Below are positions 6,296 through 8,348 of a stretch of DNA of 8,348 nucleotides, piece by piece. The DNA is from DATGFB01 sp032160545 (lineage in GTDB: Bacteria; Actinomycetota; Actinomycetes; Mycobacteriales; Jatrophihabitantaceae), in contig JAVHVN010000003.1 in NCBI GenBank assembly GCA_032160545.1, positions 1 through 8,348 of the forward strand, in the 5' to 3' direction. Position 1 is the first letter of the stretch. Each line of letters begins with the position of its first letter. The translations under genes and the position numbers were made by a program. The notes beneath the pieces are model-generated. The model worked only from the letters and a program-made list of their open reading frames with translations. It was not told where the DNA came from and made no database searches.

Positions 6296-7147
6296 TCAGC
6301 GGACGGTGCCGGTCAGGTGAGGCTTGCCGGATGTCGCGTTCCGGACGTCGAGGTCCCAGCCGGCGTTCGCCCGGTCGGTCGCGATCGCGATCGTCGACGG
6401 CAGGAACACCGGCGTCTTGAACGCGACCTCGACGGTGCAGGCGTCGGGCAGCCGCCCCTCGAGCGTCGCCAGCGTGCGCGCCTCGAGCCACATGCCGTGC
6501 GCGATCGCCTTCGGGAAGCCGAAGGCGCGTGCCGTCAGCGAATGCAGGTGGATCGGGTTGCGGTCACCCGACACCGCGCCGTACCGGCGGCCGATGTCGT
6601 CGGGTACCCGGACCTGCGCGATGCTGCCGCGCTGCTCGGTCGCCGCGCCACGCTGCTTCGATGCGCCGTCCCTGGCGGGCGGCTTCCCCTCGCGTCGCAG
6701 GTACGAGCTGCGTCCCGCCCACACCAGCTCGCTCCCGACCCGGGCCTCGGCGACGAGATCGAGCTGCCGCCCGGCTGGCTGCGCTCGCAGGTCGGCAGCA
6801 TGCACGCGCAGCGACACCTCCTCGGTGTCGAGGACCGGGCGAGTCGCCGTGATCGCGTTCGCGACGTGGACGAGCCCGACGAGCGGGACCGGGAAGGCCC
6901 GCTCGGTCATCAGCGCGACCGAGAGCGGGAACGCCAGGATGTGCAGGTACGTCGGCGGCAGTACGTCCCCGACTCGGAAGCCGCACACTCGCTGGTATGC
7001 CGCGAGGTGTTCGCGGTCGATGCGTTGCGGTGTCAGCTCGTACACCGATTCGGGGAGCCGGTCGCCGCGGTGCAGTGGCCCGGTGAGCGCGGCCTGCGCG
7101 TAGAGCGGCGCGAGCGACGGCGGCTTCTCGAGCGTCTTGTGCGCCAT
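6296..7147 (-). CDS. MaoC-like (R)-3-hydroxyacyl hydratase/dehydratase, HtdX type
   Basis: This 283-residue double-hotdog protein is of the length of mycobacterial HtdX (Rv0241c, 280 residues). It interconverts trans-2-enoyl and (R)-3-hydroxyacyl thioesters, a step of fatty acid elongation or modification. The C-terminal half holds the hydratase-2 motif: YGAVSGDRNPIH (189-200), with catalytic D195 and H200, then the AFGFPKAIAHGMW segment (208-220). The N-terminal half (about 35-150) is the degenerate first hotdog. A polar linker rich in Arg, Gly and Gln (about 151-176) joins the halves. The start ATG 7145-7147 has a GGAG box (7157-7160 on the plus strand) with 9-base spacing, inside the end of the reductase gene. 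Only 4 bases separate the two genes, so they form an operon, as fabG4-htdX do in mycobacteria. Whether the acyl carrier is CoA or ACP cannot be told. Confidence 0.88.
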   Translation of the reverse strand: MAHKTLEKPPSLAPLYAQAALTGPLHRGDRLPESVYELTPQRIDREHLAAYQRVCGFRVGDVLPPTYLHILAFPLSVALMTERAFPVPLVGLVHVANAITATRPVLDTEEVSLRVHAADLRAQPAGRQLDLVAEARVGSELVWAGRSSYLRREGKPPARDGASKQRGAATEQRGSIAQVRVPDDIGRRYGAVSGDRNPIHLHSLTARAFGFPKAIAHGMWLEARTLATLEGRLPDACTVEVAFKTPVFLPSTIAIATDRANAGWDLDVRNATSGKPHLTGTVR

Positions 7148-7151
7148 GCGC

Positions 7152-8348
7152 TCAGGCTCCGACCAGGTTCTGGCCGCACACGCGCAGCACCTGCCCGTTG
7201 ACGCCTCCGGCGCCCGGCGAGCTCAGCCACGCCACGGCCTCGGCGACGTCGATCGGCAGGCCGGCCTGCTGCAGGCTCGAGAGCCGGCGCGCGACCTCTC
7301 GGGTCGCGAACGGCATCTTCGCCGTCATCTCGGTGTCGATGAAACCCGGCGCGATCGCATTGATCGTCGAGTCGCCGTGGGCCGCGAACGCCGCGGCGGA
7401 CGACCGCACGAGACCGATCACCCCCGCCTTGGTCGCCCCGTAGTTGGTCTGCCCCCGGTTGCCCGACAACCCGGTGGTCGACGACAGGCAGACCACGCGC
7501 GCCTGCTCGCGCAGCTGATCACTCGCGAGCAGCGCAGCGTTGATCCGCAGCTGCGACTCGAGGTTGACCGCGATCACCGGGTCCCATTGCTCGGGCTTCA
7601 TGTTGGCCAGCAGCTTGTCGCGGGTGATGCCCGCATTGTGGATCAGGATGTCGAGACCGTCGGTGTGCGCCGAGAGGTGCGCGAGCAGCCGCTCGGGCGC
7701 ATCGGGCGCCGCGACGTCCAGGTGCAGGGTGAAGCCGCCGATGCGGTTCGCGACCTTGGCGAGCGACTCGCCGGCCGGCTGCAGATCGGCCGCGATCACG
7801 TCCGCGCCGTCCCGAGCGAGCACGGTGGCGATCGCGGCGCCGATCCCACGGGCGGCGCCGGTGACCAGCGCCGTCTTGCCGGCCAGCGGACGGTCCCAGT
7901 CGACCGGCGCCGGCGCGCGGCCCGCGCCCAGCCGCAGCGGCTGCCCGTCGACGTACGCGGACCTGCCGGAGAGGAAGAAGCGCAGCGCCGACTCGAGCGT
8001 CGCGCTGTCGTCGGGCAGGCCCTCGTCGAGCAGCAGGTTGGCGGTAACGCCGCGCTGCAGCTCCTTCGCCAGCGACCGCACGATCCCGTCGAGCGCCTGC
8101 CGGCTCGCGTCAGCGGTGATGTCCGTGCCATCGGCCGGCTTGCCGATGACAAGCACCCGCCCGGACGGCATCACCTGCCGCACTCGTCCCGAGAAGAAGG
8201 CGCGGACCGCGCCGAGGTCACCGGGCGTCGCCACCGCACGGGCGTCCAGGACGAGCGCACCCCACCGCTCGTCGTCAGCAGCGCTGGTGGCCGTCTCGAT
8301 GCCGAGACCGGCGAGCAGGCCGGACAGCCGAGGGTCGACGGCACCGGA
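7152..8348 (-). CDS. fabG4: FabG4-type 3-oxoacyl reductase, N-terminus cut by window edge
   Basis: The last 398 codons are visible; the frame is open to the right edge, so the GTG at 8232-8234 is internal and not the start. Residues are counted from the window edge. FabG4-type enzymes (about 450 residues) have a non-catalytic flavodoxin-like N-terminal domain before a normal SDR domain, and both are seen: WGALVLDARAVATP (29-42) and SGRVLVIG (62-69) belong to the first; TGAARGIG (163-170), HNAG (237-240), the SS pair 289-290, YGATK (303-307) and PGFIDTEM to the second. The end, GQNLVGA, is typical. It reduces 3-oxoacyl thioesters to 3-hydroxyacyl thioesters; mycobacterial FabG4 is known to use NADH. 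About 55-60 residues are missing if the length is usual. The htdX-type gene follows after 4 bases. In mycobacteria fadA2 lies divergent upstream; that position is outside the window. Confidence 0.92.
   Translation of the reverse strand, partial: SGAVDPRLSGLLAGLGIETATSAADDERWGALVLDARAVATPGDLGAVRAFFSGRVRQVMPSGRVLVIGKPADGTDITADASRQALDGIVRSLAKELQRGVTANLLLDEGLPDDSATLESALRFFLSGRSAYVDGQPLRLGAGRAPAPVDWDRPLAGKTALVTGAARGIGAAIATVLARDGADVIAADLQPAGESLAKVANRIGGFTLHLDVAAPDAPERLLAHLSAHTDGLDILIHNAGITRDKLLANMKPEQWDPVIAVNLESQLRINAALLASDQLREQARVVCLSSTTGLSGNRGQTNYGATKAGVIGLVRSSAAAFAAHGDSTINAIAPGFIDTEMTAKMPFATREVARRLSSLQQAGLPIDVAEAVAWLSSPGAGGVNGQVLRVCGQNLVGA

Noticed and set aside
8232..8234. GTG as the start of the FabG4-type gene
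   Set aside because: The frame is open to the window edge, and the 38 codons upstream read as the expected FabG4 N-terminal domain.

Overview
The window is high-GC DNA (roughly 70 percent by eye) with third-position G/C bias, GTG as well as ATG starts, a mycothiol-type thiol enzyme, a class-E-sortase (LAxTG) wall-anchor signal and a FabG4/HtdX pair. Together these point to a chromosomal region of an actinobacterium (Actinomycetota). A mycothiol producer such as a Nocardioides-like or mycobacteria-like organism fits, but I cannot name the genus. I see no insertion sequence, CRISPR array, tRNA, rRNA, phage gene or defence gene.

Layout. (1) 1-153, plus strand: the last 50 codons of a wall-anchored surface protein, then a long bidirectional hairpin at 173-216. 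(2) 236-2838, minus strand: a TetR regulator, then a branched-chain amino acid aminotransferase (ilvE), then a maleylpyruvate-isomerase-family (DinB-like) protein, all read leftwards. (3) 2839-2915: a 77-base divergent control region with two direct copies of a TTGA-N7-TCAA-type dyad, 22 bases apart, and probable promoters for both sides. (4) 2916-6270, plus strand: a tightly coupled operon of a type I Baeyer-Villiger monooxygenase, a short-chain dehydrogenase and an HSL-family alpha/beta-hydrolase, joined by ATGA and TGATG stop/start overlaps. (5) 6296-8348, minus strand: a FabG4-type 3-oxoacyl reductase (cut by the window edge) followed by an HtdX-type MaoC hydratase, converging on the operon with only 25 bases between.

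How the genes may work together. The three plus-strand enzymes form a logical route: the dehydrogenase oxidises a secondary alcohol to a ketone, the monooxygenase inserts oxygen to give an ester, and the hydrolase splits the ester into an acid and an alcohol. The same three families make up the start of the mycobacterial mymA operon (mymA, lipR, sadH). Here the adjacent regulator is a divergent TetR protein instead of the AraC-type VirS. The FabG4/HtdX pair carries out reduction and hydration/dehydration of 3-oxo and 3-hydroxy acyl chains and could handle acyl products, but that link is inference from proximity only. ilvE and its downstream partner look like metabolic neighbours unrelated to the operon.

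The most interesting part is the control region: four alternating half-sites on roughly one face of the helix, plus TAGGRT boxes exactly 7 bases before both divergent ATG codons, suggesting leaderless transcripts. The divergent TetR/monooxygenase layout resembles ethR/ethA in architecture, though the TetR protein is not recognisably EthR. I found no clear evidence of a wholly new type of system.
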